Source of the DNA: Multivorans sp965232105 | Lineage (GTDB): Bacteria; Acidobacteriota; Thermoanaerobaculia; Multivoradales; Multivoraceae | Reading direction: 5' to 3' | DNA: 64,000 nt | Assembly (NCBI GenBank): GCA_965232105.1 | Contig: OZ246956.1 | Span: 124,001-188,000, forward strand | In this document: piece by piece, positions 1 through 9,640 of the stretch | Layout of the letters: every line of letters begins with the position of its first letter | Position numbering within the stretch: position 1 is the stretch's first letter | Position numbers and translations under genes: made by a program | Notes under the pieces: generated by a model | Told to the model about the DNA's origin: nothing | Databases searched by the model: none | The model's input: the letters and a program-made list of their open reading frames with translations, nothing else

Positions 1-1194
1 CTCGCCAGAGTCCACGTTGCCGCCCTTCACCAGCGGCAGTTTCACTCTCTCGGGAAAGAGCAACCGAAACGCCTCCTCGCTCGTATTCCTGCGTGGAACC
101 TCAACGGTGAAGCTGGGCATCGTGAACGTCACGCGTAAGAAGTCGGCTCGGTAGTCCACCTCCGTCTTGAAGAGAGGGAGGTCTGTACCGCCGACAACCG
201 CACGCCTCCACATCTCGCCATCTTCCAACGGGAGCAGAGCGTAGACGCCTGCTTCGGCCACATCTACCGCCACAAAGAGCTGTTCGTCAACCGATGCCTC
301 GACATACGTCTCGCCTACTCGACCAAGCCTAAAGGCCCTGCGAACCTCACTGGGGATCAATCGTGAATCCAGCAATTCCTCCCCAGTCCGCAAGTCGATC
401 AACTCCAGCCATACTCTGTCAAGCGCCGCACCGATGTTCGGCGCGCTCTCCAGCTCGTCGGCTCGATAGTGATAGCGGACCAGAAGGTTGTCGGCGTATC
501 GCACTTCGCGGGGGTTGCCTTCTCCGTCGACTATGACCTCCGCGACCGTTCCCAGACCGTCCTTGACATGTACGACCCCACGTCCGTGCTGAACTCCGTG
601 GTTCTTGCGATAGAAAGGCAGGCTACGGTGGATGTCCGTCCGTACTCCACCCCAGTCATCTTCTATGCGGACCGTACCGTCATTGCCGAAGACTCTCGTG
701 ACTTTCATGCGCTGCCCGAAGATGTCTACCCGGGTCTCCTCGCCGTCAGCCCTGTTCTCACTTGCCACCGAACCCCAAGGCAACTCGCTCTCCGCACGCC
801 GCACGAGAAACTCCGCGGCGGAAGCGGCCGCCGTGCCCTGCTCCAACCCGAGTCGTCCGAGGTACGAACGGAACTCGTCTTCCGTGAGTTGCTGCCCGCG
901 ACCGATTTCACCGCCGGTGGAATCGTAGAGGAAATACTCAACAAGAACCTCTCCGTCGGCACGGCGAGTTTCTTTCTTCACAAGGTCGCCGTAGCGATCG
1001 TAGATCCGTGCAACGCCGAGCGAACTTCCATCGGCCTCAATCGCGCTCTGGGGAGTTTCGCTAGTCACCCCTGCTGCCGCTCCCGGTCCTTGGGCCGGCG
1101 CGCTCGCCTGCTGAGCTGCGACTGCACCGGAGCCCAGAAACAGCGTCATCGCGACGACTGCCACAGAACCAACAATGTCTAGTTCTCTACTCAT
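1..1194 (-). CDS. Secreted protein of unknown function, partial (3' end beyond window)
   Basis: Read on the minus strand, an ATG at 1194 opens a frame with no stop for 398 codons that runs off the left edge. Residues 1-27 look like a signal peptide: a short basic start, a hydrophobic core and an Ala-rich end before QQA. Residues 57-95 (RIYDRYGDLVKKE, then a FLYDSTGGEIG stretch) faintly resemble YD-repeat text, but I do not recognise the rest. Codon use is unlike the neighbours (AGA, CTA, ATA and TTA all occur), which suggests a different origin or low expression. It is likely exported. The family is unknown and the C-terminus cannot be seen. Confidence 0.7.
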   Translation of the reverse strand, partial: MSRELDIVGSVAVVAMTLFLGSGAVAAQQASAPAQGPGAAAGVTSETPQSAIEADGSSLGVARIYDRYGDLVKKETRRADGEVLVEYFLYDSTGGEIGRGQQLTEDEFRSYLGRLGLEQGTAAASAAEFLVRRAESELPWGSVASENRADGEETRVDIFGQRMKVTRVFGNDGTVRIEDDWGGVRTDIHRSLPFYRKNHGVQHGRGVVHVKDGLGTVAEVIVDGEGNPREVRYADNLLVRYHYRADELESAPNIGAALDRVWLELIDLRTGEELLDSRLIPSEVRRAFRLGRVGETYVEASVDEQLFVAVDVAEAGVYALLPLEDGEMWRRAVVGGTDLPLFKTEVDYRADFLRVTFTMPSFTVEVPRRNTSEEAFRLLFPERVKLPLVKGGNVDSGE

Positions 1195-1622
1195 TCGATA
1201 TTCTTCGTTCAGTAGTTTGGTGATCCTCATTCGGCCGGTCCAGGTCCCACCTGACTCCAAACGTCTCGTTTCAGAACCGGAGCTCCTGGCCACCTCCGTT
1301 TCCGGTACGAGCGCGTCGGGAGCCGGACGATGCTCCTCCGGCCTGCACCGTCAACAGGTTAGCGAAGCGCATCAGGGAAGACCGGACACTTTCTGACCAG
1401 TTTCGGCCGAATCCGGGCAACACCGGCCAGATCCAGTCAAATGAGGACGAGGCGTGGCCCATCGCCATCCTGCCAGCCTGCCACTCCCATCCACCGGAGA
1501 GTCGAACACCCGCCTACCCACTCGCAATTCAGAAGAGGCATTTCTTCAGCAAGCCCCTATAGGCACATCGGAGACGGCCACCGTCGCCAAGGCGAGAAGG
1601 CCTCGTCGGCGACGACGCAGCC
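1195..1622. other. Intergenic region with one weak hairpin
   Basis: This 428-bp stretch separates the start of the partial secreted-protein gene from the stop of the TonB receptor gene. I see no convincing coding frame on either strand. At 1583-1613 the arms gtcgcc and ggcgac enclose a smaller imperfect hairpin just downstream of the receptor stop on the minus strand. It could be a weak factor-independent terminator, although it has no T tract. The rest presumably holds the promoter of the partial gene, which I cannot place. Confidence 0.35.
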
Positions 1623-4403
1623 TCAGAACGTAAGCCCGAAACGCAGCATGACGCGCCGTGGGAAGAGGTAGCCGCTCGGCACATACTCCTCGTCCGGGGC
1701 CACCGTCAGTTCCTCCCACCAGTCGTAGGTGTCTTCGTTGAAGATGTTGAACACTTGGAGATCCAGCTTCAGTTGGACGCCGCCAACGTCAAAGCGCCGG
1801 CCGAGGGCAACATCGAAGTTGTTCTGGTCCGGCAACCGCGTGTCGTCGCTGGCGGGAATGGCAATCACGCGCTGCGAACCCTGGGCGAGCGGCGACGCCG
1901 AACTTCGGGCGCCGACCAGCAACTGGCGACTGTACGGCTTGCCCGACATGTAGGTGTAGGTCGTCGTTCCGATCAGATTCCACGGCAGTTCGAAACTCCC
2001 CTGAAACTGGAGTACATGCTCGCGGTCGTTCTGCAGCGCCTGATCGGCGTTGATCCAGTTGTTCGCGTCACGACCCTCCGTGGAGGTGTAGAACGGGTTG
2101 CCCTGGGACTGGGACAGGGGCCGCGGAATGAAGCCCGTCGAGTCGGACCATGTATAGGACGACTGGAAGCTCCATCCGTCGCTGTACCGTCTGTTGAAGG
2201 AGAGGACCACGCCCTCGTACTGCTGGTTGTAGCTGACGCCCGGCGGCGCTTTGGAGCCATCGCCCGGTCGGTTCCCCTTGCGCGTCGTCGGCTGCTCGAG
2301 GATGCTGTACAACTGCTCCGTTTCGCCTGAGAACGGATTCGTCCAAGGCACCTCCTCGATGACTCCGTCGTTCAGGATCTCCCAGCCGATCAGGTTCTTT
2401 GCATCCTTGTACACACCCTGGATGCCAAACGTGTAGTTGTCGCCCAGTCGTCGTTCCCAACCCAGCGTGAACTGGTCGGTCTCCGGCGCCTTCAGGTCGG
2501 GATGGAACAGGTTTCCGTGGTACTCGAAGCTGGACGAGTACGTCCAGGGGCCGTCCAGCGAGGGCCCGAACTCGGTGATGTACTCCGGGGGATTCGGCGG
2601 CGGCGCGTACCAGTTGCCAGTCACGTCGGCGTCGTAGAACTTGCCGTAGAAGGCACGGAGGACCTGGCTGTCACCGATCTGGTACGCCATGCCGATGCGC
2701 GGCGAGATGAGCGACCAGTCAACTACGCCGTCGACTCCGGGAATGATCTCGGAAGTCGGGCTCCAGTCCTGGTTCAGCACCGCGTAGTCCGGAATGTCGC
2801 CGTTGTGCCTGTCGAACCGCACGCCGAGGTTGAGCGTCAGGTTCGAGTTCACTTGCCAGGAGTCGTCGACGAAGGCCGAGACGACCGCCGTCTCGGCGCC
2901 GTAGTAGAACGGCCGGGCGGTGACCCGGTAGTAGTACGGGTAGCCTGGGTAGTACTCGTAACGGTAGAAGTAGACGCCGTTTGGCCCGCCGCCGGTCCGG
3001 GTGTCACCGTGGCCGGTGCCGTAGGAGATGCCGAACTTGAAGTCGTGGTCACCGCCCAGGAGATCGTCGGCGTGGTGGGACAGCTTGACGTCCAACTGGT
3101 CGCGACCGAGCAACCAGATATAGGTGTAGCCGGGGCTGCCGCTGTACTGGGTGGGACCGCCGTCGGCCGGCGAGTAGTCGGCGTACGGTGCCGCTGTGCT
3201 GCCCGTTGCCGAGAGCAGGTTGTCGTCGCTGCTGTAGCCCGAGTACAGCACCTCCAGGTAGTCGTTCGGAGTCAGGACCGACTGGAACTGGAGGCCCCAG
3301 GCCGGGTTGTTGCCGAACTCGGTCGCGATGGCGTCCGGCGTCGTGTTGGGCGCGGCGAAGACGAAGTCGTAGTCCTCGTAGTGGTACTTCGCCTCCATCA
3401 GGTTGCTGTCGTTGAACGCCGCGTTGAGCTTGATGTCCGAGCGCACCGTCGGGTACGCGGTCGGGAAGGACGGATCGACCCCCGGCTCGGTGTACGCGTC
3501 GTCCGTGGACTGAATGGAAGCGAAGAACCAGGCCTTGTCCCGCGCCAGCGGACCGCCGAGAGTGCCCGTCAGGTCGTCGAACTCCTCGCGGTGGAACGGA
3601 AGGCCGTCGATCTCGGCGTTCTCTTCCGTCAGACCCTTGTTCTGGTGGTACCAGTCGATCGTGCCGGTGAAGTCGTTCGTGCCGGACTTGGTCACGATGT
3701 TGATCGCGGCCCCGGACATACCGCCGTACTCAGCCGGCGCACCGATCCCCAGCACCTGCACCTCCTCGATGATCGCCGGGTTCGTCCACCAGAATGCGTG
3801 GCCGGTGTCAGAGGAGGTCGTATCCAGGCCGTCGATGCGCCAGGAGTTCGAGGCCGTGCTGGAACCGAAAGCAGACAACGAAGTGCTGCCCTCGGAAGAC
3901 TGGCTGATACCGGGCGACACCGCGACAAGGTCCCAGAAGTTGCGGTCCGTCGGCAGATCGTCGATGAAGTCCGCCGTGAAGCTGGTGCCGACGCTGGAAC
4001 TCGTCACGTCGAGGATCGGGGACGCGGTGACCGTGACCTCTTCCTCGACGGCCTCGAGGCCGAGTTCGATCTCCAGGTTGACCGTCGCACTGATGCCCAC
4101 CCGAACGCCTTCGACCCGGTGGTCCCGGAAACCATTGAGAGCCGCGGTCACGACGTAGTCGTCGACCTGAAGCGACGAGATGACGAAGTTGCCGCCGACG
4201 CCGGTAATCGTGGTCCGCGACACCCCGCGATCCTCGATCGTCGCCGTCACCGTGACACCGGGCAGGCCATCGCCGTTCGCGTCACGGACCTGACCGCGGA
4301 TGTCGCCCGTCGTCTGGGCGGCAGCGCCGGCGGCCAACACCAGCAGGGGTGCGGTCAGGGTCAGGATTCGGCTGGCTCGGCGCAGTGCAGGCGACATCGG
4401 CAT
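1623..4403 (-). CDS. TonB-dependent receptor, Oar-like, with carboxypeptidase-regulatory-like domain
   Basis: A 926-residue outer-membrane protein. Residues 1-30 are a signal peptide ending GAAAQ. Residues about 33-115 form a CarboxypepD_reg-like beta-sandwich (GDIRGQVRDANGDGLPGV, then a Gly-rich NFVISSL segment). Residues about 120-245 are the plug (TVTASPILD, and NIVTKSGTNDF at its end). The remainder is a long beta-barrel rich in Tyr, Asp and Asn that ends with a terminal Phe (FGLTF), as outer-membrane barrels do. This Oar-like architecture is common in Acidobacteriota and usually serves TonB-driven uptake or protein export; the substrate cannot be told. It lies 46 bp downstream of the transporter gene on the same strand. 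Confidence 0.9.
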   Translation of the reverse strand: MPMSPALRRASRILTLTAPLLVLAAGAAAQTTGDIRGQVRDANGDGLPGVTVTATIEDRGVSRTTITGVGGNFVISSLQVDDYVVTAALNGFRDHRVEGVRVGISATVNLEIELGLEAVEEEVTVTASPILDVTSSSVGTSFTADFIDDLPTDRNFWDLVAVSPGISQSSEGSTSLSAFGSSTASNSWRIDGLDTTSSDTGHAFWWTNPAIIEEVQVLGIGAPAEYGGMSGAAINIVTKSGTNDFTGTIDWYHQNKGLTEENAEIDGLPFHREEFDDLTGTLGGPLARDKAWFFASIQSTDDAYTEPGVDPSFPTAYPTVRSDIKLNAAFNDSNLMEAKYHYEDYDFVFAAPNTTPDAIATEFGNNPAWGLQFQSVLTPNDYLEVLYSGYSSDDNLLSATGSTAAPYADYSPADGGPTQYSGSPGYTYIWLLGRDQLDVKLSHHADDLLGGDHDFKFGISYGTGHGDTRTGGGPNGVYFYRYEYYPGYPYYYRVTARPFYYGAETAVVSAFVDDSWQVNSNLTLNLGVRFDRHNGDIPDYAVLNQDWSPTSEIIPGVDGVVDWSLISPRIGMAYQIGDSQVLRAFYGKFYDADVTGNWYAPPPNPPEYITEFGPSLDGPWTYSSSFEYHGNLFHPDLKAPETDQFTLGWERRLGDNYTFGIQGVYKDAKNLIGWEILNDGVIEEVPWTNPFSGETEQLYSILEQPTTRKGNRPGDGSKAPPGVSYNQQYEGVVLSFNRRYSDGWSFQSSYTWSDSTGFIPRPLSQSQGNPFYTSTEGRDANNWINADQALQNDREHVLQFQGSFELPWNLIGTTTYTYMSGKPYSRQLLVGARSSASPLAQGSQRVIAIPASDDTRLPDQNNFDVALGRRFDVGGVQLKLDLQVFNIFNEDTYDWWEELTVAPDEEYVPSGYLFPRRVMLRFGLTF

Positions 4404-4449
4404 TCTCCCGGCATCTACTGGAGATTCGCGGTCCGCGAAAGCGCGGATG

Positions 4450-6813
4450 CTATCGCACCAGACCCTCCTGGAACGGGAAGATCAGCGGCACCATCCAGAC
4501 GATCACGGCGAGCAGCACCACGGTCAGCGGCGTGCCGACGCGCAGGTAGTCCATGCTCCGATAACCGCCGGCGCCCATGACCAGCAGGTTTGCCTTGTGG
4601 CTGAACGGCGTCATGAACGCCGCCGAGGCCGCCAGCGCCACGCCCATCATCAGGGGGTAGGGCGAGAGATCGAGCCCGGAAGCCGCCTCGAGCACAACCG
4701 GCGTCAGCAGCACGACCGCCGGCGCCCCGTCGAGGCACTGGCTGAGCAGGCTCGACAGCAGAACCAGTGACGCCAGCACCGCATACGGCCCCGCCGGACC
4801 GGCCAGATCCATCACGCTGCTGGCCAGCAAGGCCGCGGTACCGCTGCTCTCCATCGCCGATCCCACGGGCAGAATCGCGGCAACCAGGAAGATCGCCCGC
4901 CACTCGACTGCACGGTAGGCCTCCTCCATCGTCAGCGCGCCGCACAGCACGATCAGGCTCGCGGAAGCGAACGCGGCGACCTGGATCGGTGCAACTCCCG
5001 TCACGACCAGACCGATCATCAAGGCCAGGCAGCCGACGGCGTACGGCGCCTTCTTCAGGCGGCGCGGCTCTTCGGCGACATCCGAGAGGACAACCAGGTC
5101 CCGTTCCCGGGAGAGCAGACCGAGCCGGCCCCGACGCCCCTGCAGCAGCAACGCGTCGCCGACCCGCAAGGCAAGTTGAGCCAGGCCGCTTCGAATGGCC
5201 CTTCCCTCGCGCCAGATCGCGAGCACCTGCACGTTGTAGCGGTCACGGAACGCGATCTCCTCGAGGCTCCGCCCAACGAGAACGGACCGGGGCGCCAGCG
5301 TGGCCTCCGCCATGCCGACCTCCTCCGACTCGAAGGCGCGCGGAGCAACGCCGGACGTCAACTCGACGCCGCCCATGCGGAGCAACGCGCGCAGCCGCCG
5401 CTCCTTGCCCTTGACGAACAGTTGATCGCCGGCCTCGAAGCGAACCTGAGGCCCGGGCGCCCAGAGCACTTCGTCTCCCCGCTCGACCGCGACCACGGTG
5501 AGCGCCATCAACCGGCCCATCCACTCGACGCCGGCGCCGCCGGCCAGAAGCGGCGAGTTCTCGGGCACCCGGATGACCAGCATCGGCTGATCGTCGAGGC
5601 GTTCGAGGGCGGCGGGGCCGGTCTCTTCCATCTCCAGCACGTCGGAGGCGATCTCGGGCGCGTCGCCGCCGAACAGGCCATATAGCAGGTCGCCCTCTTC
5701 AAGCGGCATTTCGCCGAGCCGGTCGGCGTGCAGATCACCGTCATGCTCCACCGCGATCGCGAACACGCCCCACCGCTCGCGGAAGCGGGTCGCGGCCAGC
5801 GTGCTCCCGACCAGCGGAGAAGCGGCCGGCACGCGCGCCCTGAGCGCGGTCACGCCGGAGTCCGGCTGTCCGATCTCGCCCGTGGTTGCCGTGCCGAGCG
5901 TCGTGTCGGCCACCAGATCGATCCCCTGAAGCCGCAGCGTCTGTCGCACCTCCTCGGCATCGCCCTCCACGACCAGTTCGTCCCCGGCGAGGAGGCGCAT
6001 GTCATCCCTGGGCGCCAACTCCCACTCCTCCTCGCGCGCGATGCCGAGAAGCTGTACGCCCAGGGTGGTCCCCAGCCGTGTGTCGCGCAGGATCGCGCCG
6101 TCGAGTCGGGAACCGGCCGGTATGCGGATCGAGAACAGGCCTTCATGGAGACCGTAGAGATCGGCCAGTTCCGAATCGCCGGCGCCGGCGGCGCCCGCCC
6201 TTCGCCCCGGCAGCAGGCGGCGCCCCAGAGTGAGCATGAAGACGACGCCGCCCAGCAGCAGGACCACGCCGAAGGGCGTGAAGTCGAACAGTCCGAAGGG
6301 CTCGAGCCCGCGATCCCGGAGCATCGCCGCCGCGAGGATGTTCGGCGGCGTCCCGACCAGGGTCGCCGTGCCCCCGAGGATCGCCCCGAACGCCAGCGGC
6401 AGGAACAACCGGGACGGCGGCAGGTGCGCGCGCCGGCCGAGACTCGCGACCGCCGGCATCAACACCGCGGTCGCCGCGATGTTGTTCATGAACATCGAGA
6501 GGACGCCCGCGACCAGCATCACGGCGACCATCAACGGCGTCTCGCGGCTGCCGACGAAGCGATGGATCGCGCCGCCGACCAGATCCGCCACGCCGGTCTG
6601 CATCAGCCCCGCGCTGACGATGAAGATCGACAGCATCGTGATCACCGCCGACGACGCGAAGCCCGTGAAGGCCTGATCGACGGCGACGTAGCCGGTGAAG
6701 ATGAGCAGCGTCAGGCCGAGGAACGCGGTCAGGTCGATCGGCAGCTTCTCGGTCAGAAACAGGACGACCATGGCCGCCAGAACGACCAGCAGGAAGGCGA
6801 TCTCGAGAGTCAT
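4450..6813 (-). CDS. SLC13-family permease with internal RCK_C (TrkA-C) domains
   Basis: A 787-residue inner-membrane transporter of the divalent anion:Na+ symporter (SLC13/CitT/ArsB-like) type. The N-terminal membrane half (residues 1-205) carries MFMNNIAATAVLMP and GGTATLVGTPPNIL, the hairpin signatures of this family. Residues about 210-575 are soluble and hold several repeats of the RCK_C type (for example IRIPAGSRLDGAILRDTRLG and RVPENSPLLAG), which in related proteins bind small ligands and gate transport. The C-terminal half is again membranous (about 590-787). Likely substrates are sulfate or di- and tricarboxylates, which sequence alone cannot separate. It starts 27 bp after the stop of the short-chain dehydrogenase gene, so the two are probably cotranscribed. 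Confidence 0.88.
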   Translation of the reverse strand: MTLEIAFLLVVLAAMVVLFLTEKLPIDLTAFLGLTLLIFTGYVAVDQAFTGFASSAVITMLSIFIVSAGLMQTGVADLVGGAIHRFVGSRETPLMVAVMLVAGVLSMFMNNIAATAVLMPAVASLGRRAHLPPSRLFLPLAFGAILGGTATLVGTPPNILAAAMLRDRGLEPFGLFDFTPFGVVLLLGGVVFMLTLGRRLLPGRRAGAAGAGDSELADLYGLHEGLFSIRIPAGSRLDGAILRDTRLGTTLGVQLLGIAREEEWELAPRDDMRLLAGDELVVEGDAEEVRQTLRLQGIDLVADTTLGTATTGEIGQPDSGVTALRARVPAASPLVGSTLAATRFRERWGVFAIAVEHDGDLHADRLGEMPLEEGDLLYGLFGGDAPEIASDVLEMEETGPAALERLDDQPMLVIRVPENSPLLAGGAGVEWMGRLMALTVVAVERGDEVLWAPGPQVRFEAGDQLFVKGKERRLRALLRMGGVELTSGVAPRAFESEEVGMAEATLAPRSVLVGRSLEEIAFRDRYNVQVLAIWREGRAIRSGLAQLALRVGDALLLQGRRGRLGLLSRERDLVVLSDVAEEPRRLKKAPYAVGCLALMIGLVVTGVAPIQVAAFASASLIVLCGALTMEEAYRAVEWRAIFLVAAILPVGSAMESSGTAALLASSVMDLAGPAGPYAVLASLVLLSSLLSQCLDGAPAVVLLTPVVLEAASGLDLSPYPLMMGVALAASAAFMTPFSHKANLLVMGAGGYRSMDYLRVGTPLTVVLLAVIVWMVPLIFPFQEGLVR

Positions 6814-6840
6814 CGCGACTGCGATCGGCTCGGCAACCGC

Positions 6841-7629
6841 CTAGATGACGGTCCAGCCGCCGTCGACGAGCAGGATCTGACCGGTCACGTAGCTCGACGC
6901 GTCCGAGGCCAGGAACACGACCGGTCCCGCCAGTTCCTCGCCGCGGCCGGGGCGACCCATCGGTGTCTTGCGGCGGATCCAGCGCACGCCCTGGTCCGAA
7001 GCGAACATCTCCTCGGTCATCTCGGACTCGAACCAGCCGGGGCCGATCGCGTTCACCCGCACGCCGCGCCGCGACCACTGGGCGGCGAGTTCACGGGTCA
7101 TGTTGACGACGCCGCCCTTGGAGGCCGTGTAGGACGCCTGCGGTATCTGGCCGGCGCCGACGACGCCGAGGACGGAAGCGATATTGACGATCGAGCCGGA
7201 TCCCTGCTCCAGCATCGCGGCGCCGAAGCGCCGGTTACACAGGAAGACACCGGTCAGGTTCACCGCCAGCACCTGGTGCCACACCTCGAGCGGCTCCTGC
7301 TCGGCCGGTCGCGGATCGGAAATGCCGGCATTCGCCACCAGCACGTCGACGCGGCCGAAGCGCTCGAGGGCACGGGTCGCAAGCGCGTCGACGTCCTCCT
7401 CTCGCGTCACGTCGCAGGGGACCGCAAGGGCCTGACCGCCGGCATCCTCGATCTCCGAGGCGAGCTGCTCCAGGCGCTCCCGGCGACGCGCGGAGACCAC
7501 GACCGATGCGCCGGCCGCGGCCAGGGCGTGCGCGAACACGACGCCCAGGCCCGACGAGGCGCCGGTGACGACCGCTGTCTTCCCGTCGAGCCGGAAGAGG
7601 GTCTCCGCAGAGTTGCGTACGGCGTTCAT
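6841..7629 (-). CDS. SDR-family NAD(P)-dependent oxidoreductase
   Basis: A 262-residue classical short-chain dehydrogenase. It shows the Rossmann motif TGASSGLG, the NAG motif (VANAG), a catalytic Ser in NIASVLG, and YTASK. The C-terminal part (SSYVTGQILLVDGGWTVI) is typical of FabG-like and gluconate 5-dehydrogenase-like enzymes. Longer frames exist upstream, but ATG 7629 gives the normal N-terminus and removes an Arg-rich extension. The Arg residues after the second strand (VSARRRERL) favour NADP. A second SDR gene lies upstream, and the transporter follows 27 bp downstream. The substrate is unknown. Confidence 0.88.
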   Translation of the reverse strand: MNAVRNSAETLFRLDGKTAVVTGASSGLGVVFAHALAAAGASVVVSARRRERLEQLASEIEDAGGQALAVPCDVTREEDVDALATRALERFGRVDVLVANAGISDPRPAEQEPLEVWHQVLAVNLTGVFLCNRRFGAAMLEQGSGSIVNIASVLGVVGAGQIPQASYTASKGGVVNMTRELAAQWSRRGVRVNAIGPGWFESEMTEEMFASDQGVRWIRRKTPMGRPGRGEELAGPVVFLASDASSYVTGQILLVDGGWTVI

Positions 7630-7682
7630 CGCGGCGCCGAGTCTACGCGCCCGGCGACCAGGCCGCATTTGCCCCTAGGAAC

Positions 7683-7699
7683 GCGGGCATCCTGCCCGC
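7683..7699. repeat. REP-like hairpin, copy 1
   Basis: A perfect 7-bp stem (gcgggca and tgcccgc) with a 3-nt loop sits in the 76-bp gap between the two SDR genes and is followed by catccg. The same core recurs at 53706-53721, and the related outer arms occur at 42912-42940, so this looks like a truncated member of a dispersed palindromic repeat family. It may also act as a transcriptional attenuator here. Confidence 0.5.
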
Positions 7700-7705
7700 A
7701 TCCGT

Positions 7706-8494
7706 TCAGGCCGGAGGATCGAACCGGCCGTCGATCGCGGTCCAGCCGCCGTCGACGAAGAGGACCGCGCCGGTCATGTAGCTCGACGCGTCGGAGACCA
7801 GGAACGCCGCCGCGTTGCCGATCTCGTCGGACCTTCCCCAGCGGCCCAGCGCCGTCTTCCCGGCGTATGCGCGGTTCCAGGCCTCGTTCTGCTGAATCGG
7901 CTTGGTCAGCGGCGTGTCGATGACGCCAGGCGCCAGCGCGTTGACCCGAACCCCGGCGGCCCCGAGTTCCGCGGCAGCGGTGCGCGCGAGTTGGGCGATG
8001 CCGGCCTTGGTCGCGGCGTACACCCCCTGCCCCGGCTCAACAACCTGGGAGCGGATCGAAGACAGCAGCACGATGCTGCCGCCACCGGCGGCCGACAGCA
8101 AACCTCCGGCGACCTGCAGCACGCACATTGCGCCACCGAGGTTGAGCCTCACGACCCGGTCGAACTCGTCCGGCTGGTAGTCGAGCAGGCGCTTGCGGAC
8201 GTTGACTCCGGGCGTCGCCACCACGCCCCGCAGGTTGCCCAGCGACTCCAGAGCTGCCTTCATCGCTTCGGGATCGAGAATGTCGAGTTCGGCCGCTTCG
8301 GCCTTTCCGCCCGCCTCCACGATCCGGTCCGCCGTCGCCTGTGCGGCCGGCAGGTTCACGTCGAAGCAAGCGACAATCGCCCCTTGCCGGGCGCAGGCCT
8401 CCGCCGCGCCTTCACCGATGCCGGAACCGGCGCCGATCACGGCCACCGTGCTGTCGTCGAGACGGAACGGGTTCAAGGACTGGCTCTCCTTCAC
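7706..8494 (-). CDS. SDR-family oxidoreductase, probably NAD-dependent
   Basis: A 262-residue short-chain dehydrogenase with IGAGSGIG for cofactor binding and an acidic residue after strand 2 (CFDVNL), which favours NAD. A Ser in LLSSIRS and YAATK complete the catalytic set, and the C-terminus reads SSYMTGAVLFVDGGW. The usual NAG motif is replaced by ATPGVN. The start is GTG at 8494, which overlaps the TGA of the upstream peptidase gene (GTGA), indicating translational coupling. It is a paralogue of the SDR downstream (same FRLD start, same C-terminal pattern). The substrate is unknown. Confidence 0.85.
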   Translation of the reverse strand: MKESQSLNPFRLDDSTVAVIGAGSGIGEGAAEACARQGAIVACFDVNLPAAQATADRIVEAGGKAEAAELDILDPEAMKAALESLGNLRGVVATPGVNVRKRLLDYQPDEFDRVVRLNLGGAMCVLQVAGGLLSAAGGGSIVLLSSIRSQVVEPGQGVYAATKAGIAQLARTAAAELGAAGVRVNALAPGVIDTPLTKPIQQNEAWNRAYAGKTALGRWGRSDEIGNAAAFLVSDASSYMTGAVLFVDGGWTAIDGRFDPPA

Positions 8495-9579
8495 GGCAGG
8501 TCGGACGCGGCGAGGAAGCCGGGGATCGACTCGGCCCGCCGTACCGCGTTCAGGACGGCATCGGCGAGCGCTTCCGCGGCCAGCGCGCCGATCCGGCTCA
8601 CGTCGGGCGGTCCCTCGAGGACGCCGGTGGCGACCGCGAACACCGTGTCGCCGTCGCCGGGCGTGTGGGACGGGACGATCGAGCGTGCCAGACCGTCGTG
8701 GGCCATCTGGGCCATCCGCGTCGCCTGGGCCTGATTGAGGATCGCGTTCGTCGCCACCACCGCGATCGTCGTGTTGTCGCGGCCGTCGGAACGGTCCCCG
8801 GGCCGCGCCCGGCGATCCCGGCCGCCACCGCTGCGGAGCAGTTTGCGGGCGTCCAGCAACTCGTTGTCGGGCCCGCGCACGCCCGCGACGACCTCGCCGG
8901 TCGCCGGATCGATCACGTCGCCCACCGCGTTGACCGCCACGAGCGCGGCGACCACCAGGCCGGCCGCCGGGCCCTCCTCGATCGTGATCGACGCGCTGCC
9001 GAGGCCGCCCTTCATCGAGGCGCCGCGGCCACCCATCTTCCCCACCGTGGCTCCGGCGCCGGCGCCGACGTTGCCTTGCGCCACCGGGCCCGTCGTCGCC
9101 GCCTCCGAGGCCCGGTAGCCGCACTCGGCGTCCGGGCGGGGCTTGCTGCTGCCGCCCATTCCGAGGTCCATCAAGGAAGCGCCGACCACGATCGGCACGA
9201 CTCCCGCCCGCACCGGGAAACCCACGCCCCGCTCCTCGAGGTAGCGCATCACGCCCCCCGCCGCGTCGAGACCGTAGGCGCTGCCGCCGGTAAGGACGAC
9301 AGCGTGGAGTTCCTGGACCATGTTGTGAGGGCTCAGGAGAGCCGTCTCGCGGGTCGCCGGAGCGCCGCCCCGGACGTCGACGCCACCCACGGCGCCGCCC
9401 TCCGCCAAGACGACGGTGCAACCAGTCGGGCGCTCCTCGTAGGTGATCTGACCCACGCGGATGCCCTCCACGGCGGTCAGCCCGGGGTCGGCTTCGGCGT
9501 CTTCAGCCAAGGCCGGACTCCAGCCCCCGAGGGCAAGGGCGCCCAGCGCCGCGATCCGCAATCCACACTCCGCGAACAT
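8491..9579 (-). CDS. P1-family (DmpA/NylC-like) N-terminal nucleophile peptidase
   Basis: A 362-residue member of peptidase family S58/P1. Residues 1-26 look like a signal peptide (hydrophobic core, SPALAED). VLTGGSAYGLDAAGGV (about 96-111), the Gly-rich AQGNVGAGAGATVGK and DNTTIAVVATNA (268-279) are family hallmarks. In this family the precursor cleaves itself just before the Thr or Ser nucleophile, here most likely N269/T270, giving alpha and beta chains. Family members are aminopeptidases or hydrolases of beta-peptides and 6-aminohexanoate oligomers. The gene overlaps the downstream SDR by 4 bp and diverges from the M20 peptidase gene across a 61-bp gap. Confidence 0.88.
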   Translation of the reverse strand: MFAECGLRIAALGALALGGWSPALAEDAEADPGLTAVEGIRVGQITYEERPTGCTVVLAEGGAVGGVDVRGGAPATRETALLSPHNMVQELHAVVLTGGSAYGLDAAGGVMRYLEERGVGFPVRAGVVPIVVGASLMDLGMGGSSKPRPDAECGYRASEAATTGPVAQGNVGAGAGATVGKMGGRGASMKGGLGSASITIEEGPAAGLVVAALVAVNAVGDVIDPATGEVVAGVRGPDNELLDARKLLRSGGGRDRRARPGDRSDGRDNTTIAVVATNAILNQAQATRMAQMAHDGLARSIVPSHTPGDGDTVFAVATGVLEGPPDVSRIGALAAEALADAVLNAVRRAESIPGFLAASDLP

Positions 9580-9640
9580 AGTAGTCTGGCAAGCGTACTA
9601 CCAGCCCGTAGAACGAGCCACCGGCGACACGCATCGTCCC

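Noticed and set aside
2502..4580. A very long open frame on the plus strand opposite the TonB receptor, and similar long antisense frames opposite the SLC13, CoxL-like, malate synthase and methylase genes
   Set aside because: These mirror the third-codon GC bias of the true genes. Their translations are low-complexity Arg/Val/Gly/Ala text with no domains.
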